64,000 nt of DNA from Tindallia californiensis (GTDB taxonomy: Bacteria > Bacillota > Clostridia > Peptostreptococcales > Tindalliaceae): the NCBI RefSeq assembly GCF_900107405.1, contig NZ_FNPV01000001.1, forward strand, positions 372,001 to 436,000, read 5' to 3'. The position numbers and the translations under genes were made by a program. Below the pieces are notes generated by a model. It searched no databases. It saw nothing but the letters and a program-made list of their open reading frames with translations, and was not told the origin of the DNA. Below, in pieces: positions 16,680 to 25,501 of this stretch; within the stretch, counting starts at the first letter, position 1; every line of letters starts with the position of its first letter.

Positions 16680-17569
16680 TTTTTGCCCTCCTTTCCAAAA
16701 AAGTCCGGTTCTTCTGCACTTGCATGAGAAAGTGGAGTAGGGACTTGGTCAACACCCGCTTGATATTCTCCATAAAATTTATTTAATTCTCTTAAAAGCT
16801 TCTGGTTTAATAAGTGTAGTGGAATTCCTTCAGGACACACCCTAGCGCATTCACCACACCCAACACATCTATCGGACACATGAAAAGCTCTTATCACTTG
16901 GTAAAACTGGTGCTGAGCCATTTGATCCTTAGCACGATCTATATAATCCGGATTTTCCCGATCAAAAACACAAACTCTGCACGTACAAACCGGACAAGCG
17001 TTGCGGCAACTATAGCATCTTTTGCATCGATTAAGTTGACGTTTCCAAAACTCAAACCGTTCTTCCTTGCTCATTTTCTCTAATCGGTTAATCTCTGTAA
17101 AACTATCTTCATGACTTAACGGGCCATTTTTCATCTCTTCTGAAGTTTCCGCCCCTGTTACCAGAAAATCTACGGCTTCTTTTTCCGGCGCTCTATGTTG
17201 ACAGTGCAAGCAAAAAGGCGATGTCTCTTCTTCCCATTTCATGCCAGAACATTCAACACCAATTAAAGTAATCAGCTCTCTTTGAACTCGGCTTTCATCA
17301 ACCATTAGCTTAAAAGCCCGATAATCGCACCCTTTAATGACTAATGCTACTTTTTTATCCTGAAAGCTTTCTTCCAATAAATACTTTGAAAGTGCTTTTT
17401 CACTGTATTCATCAAAAATGAGCTGCCCTACATTTTCAGATGAGGTGACGATGCAGGGTACCGATTTTCCTGGTTGTTCGCCTTTGGTATACCCTAATAC
17501 CAGATCAACTTCTCCTTCTTCTAAAAGGCTTGCAGCAATTTTTTGAATTTCTTCCGTTATTTTACGCAT
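16676..17569 (-). CDS. flxC: FlxC-type iron-sulfur protein with FrhB-like N-terminus
   Basis: 297 residues. The N-terminal half resembles coenzyme F420 hydrogenase beta-type proteins (VALVIKGCDYRAFKLMVDE and the Cys pair in SPFCLHCQH). The C-terminal half holds CKRCYSCRNACPVCTCRVC and CVGCGECARVCPEG, giving two or more [4Fe-4S] clusters. Together with FlxA, FlxB and the MvhD-like FlxD it forms the NADH-side module of Flx-Hdr complexes. It overlaps flxD by 13 bases. The F420 link is only fold similarity; nothing here suggests F420 use. Confidence 0.83.
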   Translation of the reverse strand: MRKITEEIQKIAASLLEEGEVDLVLGYTKGEQPGKSVPCIVTSSENVGQLIFDEYSEKALSKYLLEESFQDKKVALVIKGCDYRAFKLMVDESRVQRELITLIGVECSGMKWEEETSPFCLHCQHRAPEKEAVDFLVTGAETSEEMKNGPLSHEDSFTEINRLEKMSKEERFEFWKRQLNRCKRCYSCRNACPVCTCRVCVFDRENPDYIDRAKDQMAQHQFYQVIRAFHVSDRCVGCGECARVCPEGIPLHLLNQKLLRELNKFYGEYQAGVDQVPTPLSHASAEEPDFFGKEGKK

Positions 17570-17991
17570 CTTAGATCCCTCACTTTCTCAGAGGCACCCA
17601 TTTTTTTAAGCTGGTTCGTAAAGCTTTCCACCGTTTCTTTAAATCGATCCGCTTCATTACCGGATATCCATTTAACCAACAGGCGTTCTTCCTCAAGACC
17701 CATAAATTCCATTAAGCTTTTTAGTAACATCATCCGTTTTCTGGTATGATAATTTCCTGTATCATAATGACAATCTCCAGGATGACAACCAGCGATCATA
17801 ACGCCATCCGCTCCGTTTTGGAAAGCTCTTAACACCAACGAGCTATCTACTCGACTAGAGCAGGGAACCCTTATAATCCGTATGTTTTCAGGATATTTCA
17901 ATCTACCTGTACCGGCCAGATCTGCTCCGGCATAACTGCACCAATTACAGCAAAAGGCGACCAGTTTAGGTTCAAATGATTCTTGCATCAT
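17557..17991 (-). CDS. flxD: MvhD/FlxD-type [2Fe-2S] electron-transfer subunit
   Basis: About 144 residues, matching MvhD (F420-non-reducing hydrogenase iron-sulfur subunit D). It has FCCNWCSYAGADLAG near the N-terminus, VPCSSRVDSSLVLRAFQNGADGVMIAGCHPGDCHY in the middle and the typical RMMLLKSLMEFMGLEEERL. MvhD is the adaptor that delivers electrons into HdrA. The longer open frame starts 33 codons earlier inside hdrA. The ATG ATG pair at 17991/17988, preceded by GGAGGTGGA and overlapping the hdrA TGA, is the real start region. Confidence 0.9.
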   Translation of the reverse strand: MMQESFEPKLVAFCCNWCSYAGADLAGTGRLKYPENIRIIRVPCSSRVDSSLVLRAFQNGADGVMIAGCHPGDCHYDTGNYHTRKRMMLLKSLMEFMGLEEERLLVKWISGNEADRFKETVESFTNQLKKMGASEKVRDLRCVK

Positions 17992-19964
17992 AGCATATCC
18001 ACCTCCGCCAATAATTGTCTTCCGGTGAATCCTCCGATATCCATGGCACCACTTCGACATAACCCGGCACAAGCACCACAGCCTTGACATAAAGCTCTGT
18101 TAATAGATGCTACCGGTCGCTGTCTTGTATTTCCGTGTACCCGTTCTGTGATCATTTCTTGGCTAATGGCTTCGTATGGACAAACCGGTTTACACTGCAT
18201 GCATCCACTACATAAGTTTTCATCTACCATCGCCGTGGTTGGTACACCTTTTACTTGCCCTTTATTAAAGAGAACAATGGCTTTTGCTGCCGTTCCACTA
18301 GCCTGAGAAACAGCTTCCGGAATATCTTTAGGTCCCTGACAAACACCTGCCAAGTAAACACCCTGCGTTTGAGTTTCTACAGGCTTTAGTTTTGCATGAG
18401 CCTCTGAATAAAATCCATTCCGGTCTGAAGAAATCCCTAACATTCCAGCCAGTTTTTTAGCGCCTTCTTGAGGCTCAATACTGGTTGCCAGTACAACCAA
18501 ATCAGCTTCTATTTCCGTCTGTTCACCCAAAGAACCATCATAGCCTCTTACCAACAAGCGATTTTCACTATCTCCTAAAGGTTCTACTTTAGAAACATGA
18601 CCTCTCAAGTAGTTAGCTCCCATTTGACGGGCTCTTTCATAAAATTCCTCGTAATTCTTCCCGGCCGTTCGCACGTCAATATAAAACACATAACTTTCTG
18701 TATCTGGAAACTTTTCATTTAGTAAGATTGTATGCTTTGCTGTATAAAGGCAACATACTTTAGAACAGTAGGCATTCCCGTCATGTCTGTCTCTGGAACC
18801 AGCACACTGAATAAAAACGATTCTTTTTGGTGCTTTACCATTCGAAGGTCTATATAATTTTCCTTGTGTAGGCCCAGAAGCGTTAAGCATACGTTCTAGT
18901 TCCAAACTAGTGATCACATCAGGATGGTGCCCATAATGATACTCTCCTAAGTGAGTAGGTTCATTCAACTCAAAACCTGTTGCTACAATAATAGCTCCAT
19001 AATCGTTTTCAATCAATTGATCTTCCATTTCATAGTTAATGGCATCTGTAGGGCAGATTTTCTTGCACAGCCCACACTTTCCTGTCTTAAAATAAATACA
19101 GCTTTTTCGATCAAGTACCGGTTTATTAGGAACCGCCTGAGCAAACAACGTATAAATAGCTTTTCTTTTACTATGACCTTGATCAAATTCGTTGCTTACC
19201 TTCGCCGGACATTTGGTTACACACTCACCACACCCTGTACATCTTTCTTCATCAACACTGGTAGCACGTTTTCGGATGGTCACATGAAAGTTTCCAACAT
19301 ATCCGGATACATTTTCCAGTTCTGAGTATGTGTGCAACGTAATGTTTTCATGAGTCGCTGCTTCAACCATCTTTGGTGTAAGAATACAGGCGGAACAATC
19401 TAGTGTTGGGAATGTTTTATCAAACTGAGCCATTTTCCCACCAATGGATGATTCTTTCTCCAGCAAATCTACTGGATAACCTGCATCAGCAATATCTAAA
19501 GCAGCCTGAATACCAGCAATTCCACCACCAATCACCAAAGCTCTTTTGTTTACTGATAAAGATTCTGCATGTAATGGTACCGCATAATAACTTTTTGCCA
19601 CCGCTTTTTTGACTAAATCAATGGCTTTCACCGTTGCCTTCGCTTTATCTGTGTGTACCCAGGAACAATGCTCTCTTATATTAGCAATCTCTACATAATA
19701 TGGGTTTAATCCCTTACGGCTCATAAGTTGCTGAAATGTGGCTTCATGCATACGAGGTGAACAGGCTCCTATTACTACTCGGTCCAACTTGTGTTCATCA
19801 ATGGCATTTCCTATATCGGACTGACCCACTTCTGAACAAAGATACTGAACATCCTGCGTATAAACGACGTGAGGCATCTTTTCCGTTGCTTTTGCTACCT
19901 GCTCAACGTCTACCATGTTTTTAATATTACTTCCACACCAGCAGATGAAAACTCCTATTCTCAA
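17988..19964 (-). CDS. hdrA: HdrA, bifurcating flavin subunit of heterodisulfide-reductase-type complex
   Basis: 658 residues. FAD-binding GGGIAGIQAALDIADAGYPVDLLEKESSIGGKM (about 145-178) is followed by the conserved Cys in CSACILTPKM. Inserted ferredoxin domains are CTGCGECVTKCP and CGLCKKICP; the C-terminal pair is CSGCMQCKPVCPYEA and CQGCGACAGLCRSGA. HdrA carries the FAD at which electrons split between high- and low-potential routes in known Hdr complexes. TTG at 19964 with GGAGGG seven bases upstream is the start. All cysteines read as Cys codons; no selenocysteine is seen. It lies between hdrC and flxD with tight spacing. Confidence 0.94.
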   Translation of the reverse strand: MRIGVFICWCGSNIKNMVDVEQVAKATEKMPHVVYTQDVQYLCSEVGQSDIGNAIDEHKLDRVVIGACSPRMHEATFQQLMSRKGLNPYYVEIANIREHCSWVHTDKAKATVKAIDLVKKAVAKSYYAVPLHAESLSVNKRALVIGGGIAGIQAALDIADAGYPVDLLEKESSIGGKMAQFDKTFPTLDCSACILTPKMVEAATHENITLHTYSELENVSGYVGNFHVTIRKRATSVDEERCTGCGECVTKCPAKVSNEFDQGHSKRKAIYTLFAQAVPNKPVLDRKSCIYFKTGKCGLCKKICPTDAINYEMEDQLIENDYGAIIVATGFELNEPTHLGEYHYGHHPDVITSLELERMLNASGPTQGKLYRPSNGKAPKRIVFIQCAGSRDRHDGNAYCSKVCCLYTAKHTILLNEKFPDTESYVFYIDVRTAGKNYEEFYERARQMGANYLRGHVSKVEPLGDSENRLLVRGYDGSLGEQTEIEADLVVLATSIEPQEGAKKLAGMLGISSDRNGFYSEAHAKLKPVETQTQGVYLAGVCQGPKDIPEAVSQASGTAAKAIVLFNKGQVKGVPTTAMVDENLCSGCMQCKPVCPYEAISQEMITERVHGNTRQRPVASINRALCQGCGACAGLCRSGAMDIGGFTGRQLLAEVDML

Positions 19965-19991
19965 ATGGTTTCCCTCCCTACCTGGTCTATT

Positions 19992-20381
19992 TTAACGTCT
20001 AAACTTTCTCATATTAGCAATAACCGCCTGCCGTGGTACTCCTGCCGGTATTTCCGCCGAAACATTGGTTCGACCTCTTTCTCTCAAAATCATGGCACGG
20101 AAACCTTCCATAACTTTTGCCGGTTCAATATCCCGGGGACACCTGCTGGAGCACGCCAAGCATGAAGCACAAATCCACAATGATTTACTGTTTAGAACTT
20201 TTTCATATAATCCTAAATTGGTGAGCCACATCATTTGATGAGGCATATAATCCATTTCATCTGCAAAGGGACATCCCGAACTACATTTCATGCATTGATA
20301 ACAATCTCTGACATCTTTTTTGATAATGTCGGCCAGTTCTTCACGCTGTTGACTGGCTGCTGTTTTCTGCGGAATGCGCAT
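19992..20381 (-). CDS. hdrC: HdrC, iron-sulfur relay subunit
   Basis: 129 residues carrying two [4Fe-4S] motifs, CYQCMKCSSGCPFADEM and CASCLACSSRCPRDIEP, the usual HdrC pair linking HdrA to HdrB. GGGGGAGG precedes the ATG at 20381; an in-frame start seven codons further upstream lacks such a site. The start lies inside the hdrB end (41-base overlap), so the two are translationally linked. No membrane helix is present, so this is the soluble HdrABC type and not HdrDE. Confidence 0.92.
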   Translation of the reverse strand: MRIPQKTAASQQREELADIIKKDVRDCYQCMKCSSGCPFADEMDYMPHQMMWLTNLGLYEKVLNSKSLWICASCLACSSRCPRDIEPAKVMEGFRAMILRERGRTNVSAEIPAGVPRQAVIANMRKFRR

Positions 20382-21198
20382 ATGCCTCCCCCTTTCTCTC
20401 AAGGGCTTCCATGCCGCCCATTGCTTCTACGATGGGTACTGTCATATAGTTAATTGGCAATCGGTCTGTTTCTTCTATTTTCTCCTGACATTTTTCAAGA
20501 TTGTATTTGCATAAAGGACAAGCTGTAATCATCTGGGTGGCACCTGCTCTTTTAGCCGACTCTACGAGCTTAAGACTCATTTGCCGACTGACACCTTCTT
20601 CCTGACAGGTATGATAAGAGCCACAACAGTCAGTACTATAGGGATAAGTAACGGTTTCGGCCCCTAAGGTGCGAACAATCTCTTCCATCAATTGGGGATT
20701 TTCACCATCAACTAAATTTATTTCCTTTTGTGGTCTTAAAAATAAACAACCATAATAACTGGCAATTTTTTCACCTTCCAAAGGTGTTGTTACCATTTCT
20801 TTTAATTTTTTCATTCCGACATAATCCCGAAGGACTTCCATTAAATGAAGTACTTTTGTCTGTCCCTGATATTCAGTTTCCAAGTAATTACCAACTCGTT
20901 TTTGAGCTTCTTCGTCATTTTTCATCCGGTAATTGACACGTTTCAGCACATGATAGCAGGCACTGCATAAGGTCAGCAGCCCTTCCTGTTGCTCTTCTTC
21001 TGTTTGAACCAGAGCCCTCACGGAAGCCAGCAACCCTACATATTCGTCCTGAGCTAACGGATAAACAGCACCACAACATTCCCACTCTTTTAGCTCTTTC
21101 GCCTCAATGCCCAGAGCTGCAAGGATTGCCAGTGATTCTTGTTCAAAACCGTCTTCTTTCTGTGCTCTTACGGTACAGCCGGGATAGTATCCTAGCAT
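20341..21198 (-). CDS. hdrB: HdrB, CCG-domain subunit
   Basis: 285 residues with two CCG-type modules: ECCGAVYPLAQDE (about residues 40-52) and DCCGSYHTCQEEG (about 190), plus Cys in LCSACYHVLK and ACPLCKYNLEKC. In methanogens these bind the non-cubane [4Fe-4S] clusters that cleave the CoM-S-S-CoB disulfide. Bacteria lack that substrate, so HdrB here presumably reduces another disulfide or hands electrons to the neighbouring fumarate-reductase-type subunits. It starts 30 bases after frdA. Confidence 0.92.
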   Translation of the reverse strand: MLGYYPGCTVRAQKEDGFEQESLAILAALGIEAKELKEWECCGAVYPLAQDEYVGLLASVRALVQTEEEQQEGLLTLCSACYHVLKRVNYRMKNDEEAQKRVGNYLETEYQGQTKVLHLMEVLRDYVGMKKLKEMVTTPLEGEKIASYYGCLFLRPQKEINLVDGENPQLMEEIVRTLGAETVTYPYSTDCCGSYHTCQEEGVSRQMSLKLVESAKRAGATQMITACPLCKYNLEKCQEKIEETDRLPINYMTVPIVEAMGGMEALERKGEAYAHSAENSSQSTA

Positions 21199-21228
21199 AG
21201 TATTCGCTCTCCTTTTTTCGGATTAACA

Positions 21229-22848
21229 TTAACCCTTCAGTCTTGGATTCCGGTTTTCTGGTAGTGGAATAAGAATCGGTGATAACAGTTGCTTTTCGAT
21301 GCCTGCTTCTTTCAATTCTTTTTCAAAGGCATCTACATGTTCGTCATTTAGTTCTGTGGACGCACCGTTCATTTCCATCGCTCTCGCTGCCGCATTGCGA
21401 CCTGCTCTTCTTCCCATCACTAAAATATCCAACAAAGAATTCCCCATTAAGCGGTTCCGTCCATGAATCCCACCAGAGACTTCTCCTGCAACAAACAAGT
21501 TCTCTATTGTGCTTTCTGCTTGATCATTAATCAGCACCCCACCATTTTGATAGTGTAGCGTAGGATATACTAAAATTGGTTCTTTACGAATGTCGACACC
21601 AAACCTGGCAAACTGACGATACATGGCAGGTAACTCTTTTTCTATGGTGCCTTCTCCATGCAATTCTTCAATCATAGGAGAGTCAAGCCATACTCCTAGC
21701 ATACCAGAAGGAGCTTTTATTCCGTTCCCCCGGTCACACTCCCTGATAATTGCTGATGCTTCAACATCACGGGTTTCCAAGTGATAAACAAACTTTTCAC
21801 CATGAATATTAATAGGCGTAGCGCCTAGTCCACGAACTTTTTCAGTGATAAGAAAGCCTTCCACCTGCTCTGGAAAACAAGCTCCTGTTGGATGATATTG
21901 CACTGTATCCATAAAAGCTAATTTAGCTCCCGCTCTATAGGCCAGCACAAGCCCATCAGCCGTTGCTCCGTAATGATTAGATGTTGGAAAGTTTTGTGTA
22001 TGTAATCTTCCCAATCCACCTGTAGCTAAAATAACTGTTTTTGCTTTTACTACCATATATTCTTCTGTTTCCATATTATAAAGAACTGCGCCACCAACTT
22101 TACCCTGGTTATCCTTCAAAAGTTCCATCGCTGCACAAAATTCCACCACATTAATGTCTCTACAGATCACTTCATCCCGTAAAGTTCTCATGATTTCAGC
22201 ACCGGTGTAATCTCTTGCTGAGTGCATTCTCATTCTGGAGGTACCGCCACCATGTTTTGTTTTCATGGTTCCATCGGTATCTTTATCAAACATACATCCC
22301 AGATTTTCTAGCCAGCTAATTACATCTGGCGCATCACTTACCAGTGCTTTTACCAACTCCGGAATATTTGTATAGTGACCACCACCCATTACGTCCAAAT
22401 AGTGTGTAGCCGGTGAGTCTGTTGGTTTATCTGCCGCCTGAATACCACCCTGGGCCATTACTGTATTAGCATCTCCAAAGCGTAATTTAGTAGCCATCAT
22501 CACATCAGCACCGGATTCGTGGGCTATTAATGACGCTGCCGCACCAGCACCGCCACCACCAATAACCAGTACATCCACTTGACGATCAGGCCGGTTAATA
22601 TCAAATTTGCTTTTATCCGCTATGGCATATGCTTCTAAAACGTCTGCCAGCTCATGTGGAAATCGTTCTCCTTTATTTGGTCCAACCAACGCTTCTCGAA
22701 ATTGCTCCTGAATATAATCTGGATGATGATTTCTTAGTACATCCTGTTTTTCTTCCGGTGTCATTCTAGGGTAATCATGTCCCAGGCGTTGTGGCCTGGT
22801 GGCTTCTACTTTTTTGATCAGTTCTCGTAACTCAGGTGTATAACTCAT
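21229..22848 (-). CDS. frdA: fumarate reductase/succinate dehydrogenase-type flavoprotein, soluble
   Basis: 539 residues. An FAD-binding GGGGAGAAASLIAHESGA (about 97-114) follows an unusual 95-residue N-terminal extension. MAQGGIQAA, YHPTG and the substrate-site GIHGRNRLMGNSLLD are all present. Where membrane FrdA/SdhA have the FAD-linking His in SHTxAAxGG, this protein reads ANTVMAQGG, so FAD is probably non-covalent, as in thiol:fumarate reductase TfrA. The C-terminus is shorter than in E. coli FrdA and no membrane anchor gene is nearby. With frdB 14 bases upstream and hdrBCA downstream it probably reduces fumarate with electrons from the Hdr/Flx module. L-aspartate oxidase is an alternative, less likely with this partner. 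Confidence 0.87.
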   Translation of the reverse strand: MSYTPELRELIKKVEATRPQRLGHDYPRMTPEEKQDVLRNHHPDYIQEQFREALVGPNKGERFPHELADVLEAYAIADKSKFDINRPDRQVDVLVIGGGGAGAAASLIAHESGADVMMATKLRFGDANTVMAQGGIQAADKPTDSPATHYLDVMGGGHYTNIPELVKALVSDAPDVISWLENLGCMFDKDTDGTMKTKHGGGTSRMRMHSARDYTGAEIMRTLRDEVICRDINVVEFCAAMELLKDNQGKVGGAVLYNMETEEYMVVKAKTVILATGGLGRLHTQNFPTSNHYGATADGLVLAYRAGAKLAFMDTVQYHPTGACFPEQVEGFLITEKVRGLGATPINIHGEKFVYHLETRDVEASAIIRECDRGNGIKAPSGMLGVWLDSPMIEELHGEGTIEKELPAMYRQFARFGVDIRKEPILVYPTLHYQNGGVLINDQAESTIENLFVAGEVSGGIHGRNRLMGNSLLDILVMGRRAGRNAAARAMEMNGASTELNDEHVDAFEKELKEAGIEKQLLSPILIPLPENRNPRLKG

Positions 22849-22862
22849 GCTTCCACGCCTCC

Positions 22863-23570
22863 TTATTCTATATTGCGATTATCGTATTGATCTGCTAATG
22901 CTTCTTTGCTGGCATTCATTAATTCTTGCAGTGCTTCTTCATGCTTACCATCTTTTATTTCCTTTATCCGTTCCTGTAAATCCTCAGCTTTTGGAACTAA
23001 ATAACGGCTATGAAGTCTTCGACTCAACAGGGCTACCTTATACTGAAGAATATTAGCCGGACATTTTGTTGCGCATAATCCGCACATTAGGCAGTCAAAA
23101 GACTCATCCGCTGCTTTTGATATTTCGCCCCGAATAGAATGAGCAATATACTTCATTACTTTAATATCTTGAGGACAAACATTGCTACAAGCATTACATC
23201 CTACACATTTTGTAATTTCAGGAAAAATTTCTGCCAACTGGTCGGCATCACCCTGCAACTCGTCTAATTGATACTGTACTTTGTGTGCTGGATAAAATGG
23301 AATTTGAGTCAGGTACATATCATTTTCTACTTTTGTCTGACAGGCTAATCCTACTTTTAACTCATGATCCCCCGCTACTCTGTATACAGTGGAGCAAGCT
23401 CCACAAAATCCAGCACGACATCCACATCCCCGGATAAGGGTATACCCAGCATACTCAAATCCTTTCATAATCGTTAACGAATCTGGCACCGTATACTTTT
23501 TTCCCATGATGTAAATATCTACCATGTTTTGACTTTGATTCTTTTCTTGACCTTTAACCTCTTTCGCCAC
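22863..23570 (-). CDS. frdB: fumarate reductase-type iron-sulfur subunit
   Basis: 235 residues in the SdhB/FrdB/TfrB pattern. An N-terminal [2Fe-2S] ferredoxin domain has CGCRAGFCGAC and later GLACQT. The C-terminal dicluster domain has CVGCNACSNVCP and CLMCGLCATKCP. The C-terminal groups look like two [4Fe-4S] clusters rather than the [4Fe-4S]/[3Fe-4S] pair of membrane Frd. TfrB of methanogens continues into a CCG domain; here that function is split into the separate HdrB. GTG at 23570 with GGAGGG six bases upstream is preferred over TTG one codon earlier. Confidence 0.87.
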   Translation of the reverse strand: MAKEVKGQEKNQSQNMVDIYIMGKKYTVPDSLTIMKGFEYAGYTLIRGCGCRAGFCGACSTVYRVAGDHELKVGLACQTKVENDMYLTQIPFYPAHKVQYQLDELQGDADQLAEIFPEITKCVGCNACSNVCPQDIKVMKYIAHSIRGEISKAADESFDCLMCGLCATKCPANILQYKVALLSRRLHSRYLVPKAEDLQERIKEIKDGKHEEALQELMNASKEALADQYDNRNIE

Positions 23571-23738
23571 CAATAACCCTCCTCTTTTTTCTATTGATTG
23601 CTTTTTAATTGTTTTATATTATTATCCAGGCCTGTATAAAAACTTCTAACCTTTTTTAGGAGTATTTCTTCCATCGAAAGCTAGAGCACATTACCCAAAT
23701 ACTTCGTACCGCTTATCTCTCTTGCAGAAGAGTAAGAT

Positions 23739-24362
23739 TTAGCGACGGTAATCATTGGATAAAAAGCGGACCTGGTTTTTCAAGTTTGCTAAAGCTTCTT
23801 CTTTTCGTTTTTGATAAAGAATTCTATTGTTGGCAAACAAATTGTTTCCTTTGGTATCAATCGTCACGACCAAGGGACCTAATTCCTCCACCCTGCAAAA
23901 CCACAAGGCTTCCGGCATGCCAAGTTCCAGCCATTCTACTTTTTCAATTGCTACTATTTGGTGGGCAATAGAAACAGCACAACCGCCAGGGATCATACAA
24001 TGTATCACTTTGTTCCGTTGACAAGCTTCCGTTGTTCTTTTTCCCATTCCACCTTTCCCTACCATTAAGCGAATTCCGGTGGATTCCATAAATTCTTTTG
24101 CCAGCGTCTCCATTCTCATACTGGTCGTTGGACCAACAGAAATCATCTGATATTGTCCTTCTTCATCTTGTTTAACAATAGGTCCAGCATGAAACACAGC
24201 TCCGTTTTTAAGATTTGCCGGTATTTCATTCTTTTTTGCTAAAAAGTGCTGATGTGCCATATCCCGACTGGTTACGATGTGTCCATTCAAGTAAAATACA
24301 TCGCCAATACTTAGTTTCTCTACCACTTCTTCTGTTAATGGAGTGCTGAGGATCCTTTTCAT
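23739..24362 (-). CDS. fumB: class I fumarase, beta subunit
   Basis: 207 residues matching the C-terminal (beta) half of iron-sulfur fumarases and tartrate dehydratase beta. Features are GDVFYLNGHIVTSRDMAHQH, GPTTSMRME, MVGKGGMGKRT and the C-terminal VTIDTKGNNLF. It forms a heterodimer with the alpha subunit to hydrate fumarate to malate. ATG at 24362 shares its A with the alpha stop (TGATG). It is 165 bases upstream of frdB on the same strand with no T-run terminator between, so co-transcription with frdBA is likely. Tartrate dehydratase is the alternative reading; the fumarate reductase context favours fumarase. Confidence 0.92.
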   Translation of the reverse strand: MKRILSTPLTEEVVEKLSIGDVFYLNGHIVTSRDMAHQHFLAKKNEIPANLKNGAVFHAGPIVKQDEEGQYQMISVGPTTSMRMETLAKEFMESTGIRLMVGKGGMGKRTTEACQRNKVIHCMIPGGCAVSIAHQIVAIEKVEWLELGMPEALWFCRVEELGPLVVTIDTKGNNLFANNRILYQKRKEEALANLKNQVRFLSNDYRR

Positions 24363-25258
24363 CACAATCCCCCTTTGTGAGATAAGATCTCATAAGAGCC
24401 ATCTTTTTTGAAACGTATTACTCCTTTACGATGAACCCAACAACCAACACTGACAGCCACTGAAATTGTAGCCGGATGCCTTGCGGCTGTTTCCAAATGA
24501 ACCCCCATTACAGAAGTTTTACCCGATAGTCCTTGTGGGCCAAAACCAATATAGTTAATACCTTCTTCCATAGCTTTTTCCATTTCTGCCGCTTTTTGAT
24601 TTTGATTTTTGCTCCCTAGAGGACGAAGAATCGCTTTTTTCGAGAGCAGTGCTGCATTTTCCATAGATCCTGCAATTCCAACTCCTACAAGTAATGGCGG
24701 GCAGGCGTTAATTCCTTTTTCAACGATTGTATCATATACAAAATTCACCACACCCTCGTAGCCTTCTGAAGGCATTAGGGTAGTTGCTCTTCCCGGCATA
24801 CTACTTCCACCGCCGGTCATATATAGTTGAATTTCCACCTCATCACTCTCATCCTTAATATCCCAGTGAAGAAAAGGAGTTCTTTCTCCTGTATTGTCAC
24901 CAGAGTTTTCTTCATCAAAAATGGAAATAGCGTTCGATCTTAGGGGTGCTTCCGTTGTTGCTTTTTTCACAGCTTCTCTTAATACCTGTTTTAACTGATA
25001 CTGATACGGATATTTTGAACCAACGTTTAGAAAGAAATTAATAAGTCCGGTATCCTGACATATTGGTCGATCCATCTCGATGGCTTTCTCTAAATTCTCG
25101 AACATAGAGCAATACATTTCCTTAGCCATTTTCTGGTCTTCCAATTCTCTCAGCTCTATCAATCTTTTCAAGACATCATCTGGCAAACGCTTACTCGTCA
25201 TTGAAATAAACCGGGCCATTATTTCAGTCATTTCGCAAATCATTTTGGAGTTGGTCAT
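24362..25258 (-). CDS. fumA: class I fumarase, alpha subunit
   Basis: 298 residues. This is the [4Fe-4S]-binding half: conserved cysteines in RPICQDTGL, NACPPLLVGVGIAGSME and VGCWVHRKG fit the three cluster ligands of the family. RTPFLHWD and GPQGLSGKTSVMGV are also family signatures. Together with the beta subunit it makes the oxygen-labile two-subunit fumarase common in anaerobes. GAAGGAGG precedes the ATG. It is the first gene of the leftward run and lies divergent to the FadR-type regulator, which may control it. Confidence 0.94.
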   Translation of the reverse strand: MTNSKMICEMTEIMARFISMTSKRLPDDVLKRLIELRELEDQKMAKEMYCSMFENLEKAIEMDRPICQDTGLINFFLNVGSKYPYQYQLKQVLREAVKKATTEAPLRSNAISIFDEENSGDNTGERTPFLHWDIKDESDEVEIQLYMTGGGSSMPGRATTLMPSEGYEGVVNFVYDTIVEKGINACPPLLVGVGIAGSMENAALLSKKAILRPLGSKNQNQKAAEMEKAMEEGINYIGFGPQGLSGKTSVMGVHLETAARHPATISVAVSVGCWVHRKGVIRFKKDGSYEILSHKGGL

Positions 25259-25439
25259 CTAAATCCTCCTTCACTTGCTTTGAACTAACAGGATTGGATC
25301 CAATATCCATCTACATCATACTCCTGACTCTTAATTTTGTCAATAAATTATCAATCATTTTCTCCATTACTTTTCTATTTGTTTTAACTTGTCTTTATAC
25401 TGCCTCTCTTTCATGAAGATTTTCATTTTAACGAAAGTC

Positions 25440-25469
25440 TTGCTATGTTCATTCTACATGTGGTAGTAT
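25440..25469 (+). promoter_or_regulatory. promoter of the FadR-type regulator gene
   Basis: TTGCTA, an 18-base spacer and TAGTAT, followed 33 bases later by the regulator ATG region. The -10 hexamer lies inside a TGTGG-N10-CCACA inverted repeat. Confidence 0.5.
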
Positions 25470-25478
25470 GAGTCCACA
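25459..25478. promoter_or_regulatory. candidate FadR-family operator
   Basis: TGTGG and CCACA flank a 10-base centre that includes the -10 hexamer of the regulator gene. This placement suits autorepression by a GntR-type dimer. A second imperfect repeat, AAGATTTTC...GAAAGTCTT, lies just upstream at about 25416-25441. Confidence 0.45.
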
Positions 25479-25501
25479 ATTACTTTTCTTGACTAGAAGG
25501 A

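Noticed and set aside
15639-17569. Anaerobic sulfite reductase (asrAB) genes
   Set aside because: The two dicluster proteins resemble AsrA-like parts, but there is no siroheme catalytic subunit, and the order flxA-flxB-flxC-flxD-hdrA fits the Flx-Hdr system.
17988-19964. Selenocysteine in HdrA
   Set aside because: All cluster positions are Cys codons and no in-frame TGA occurs before the end of the gene.
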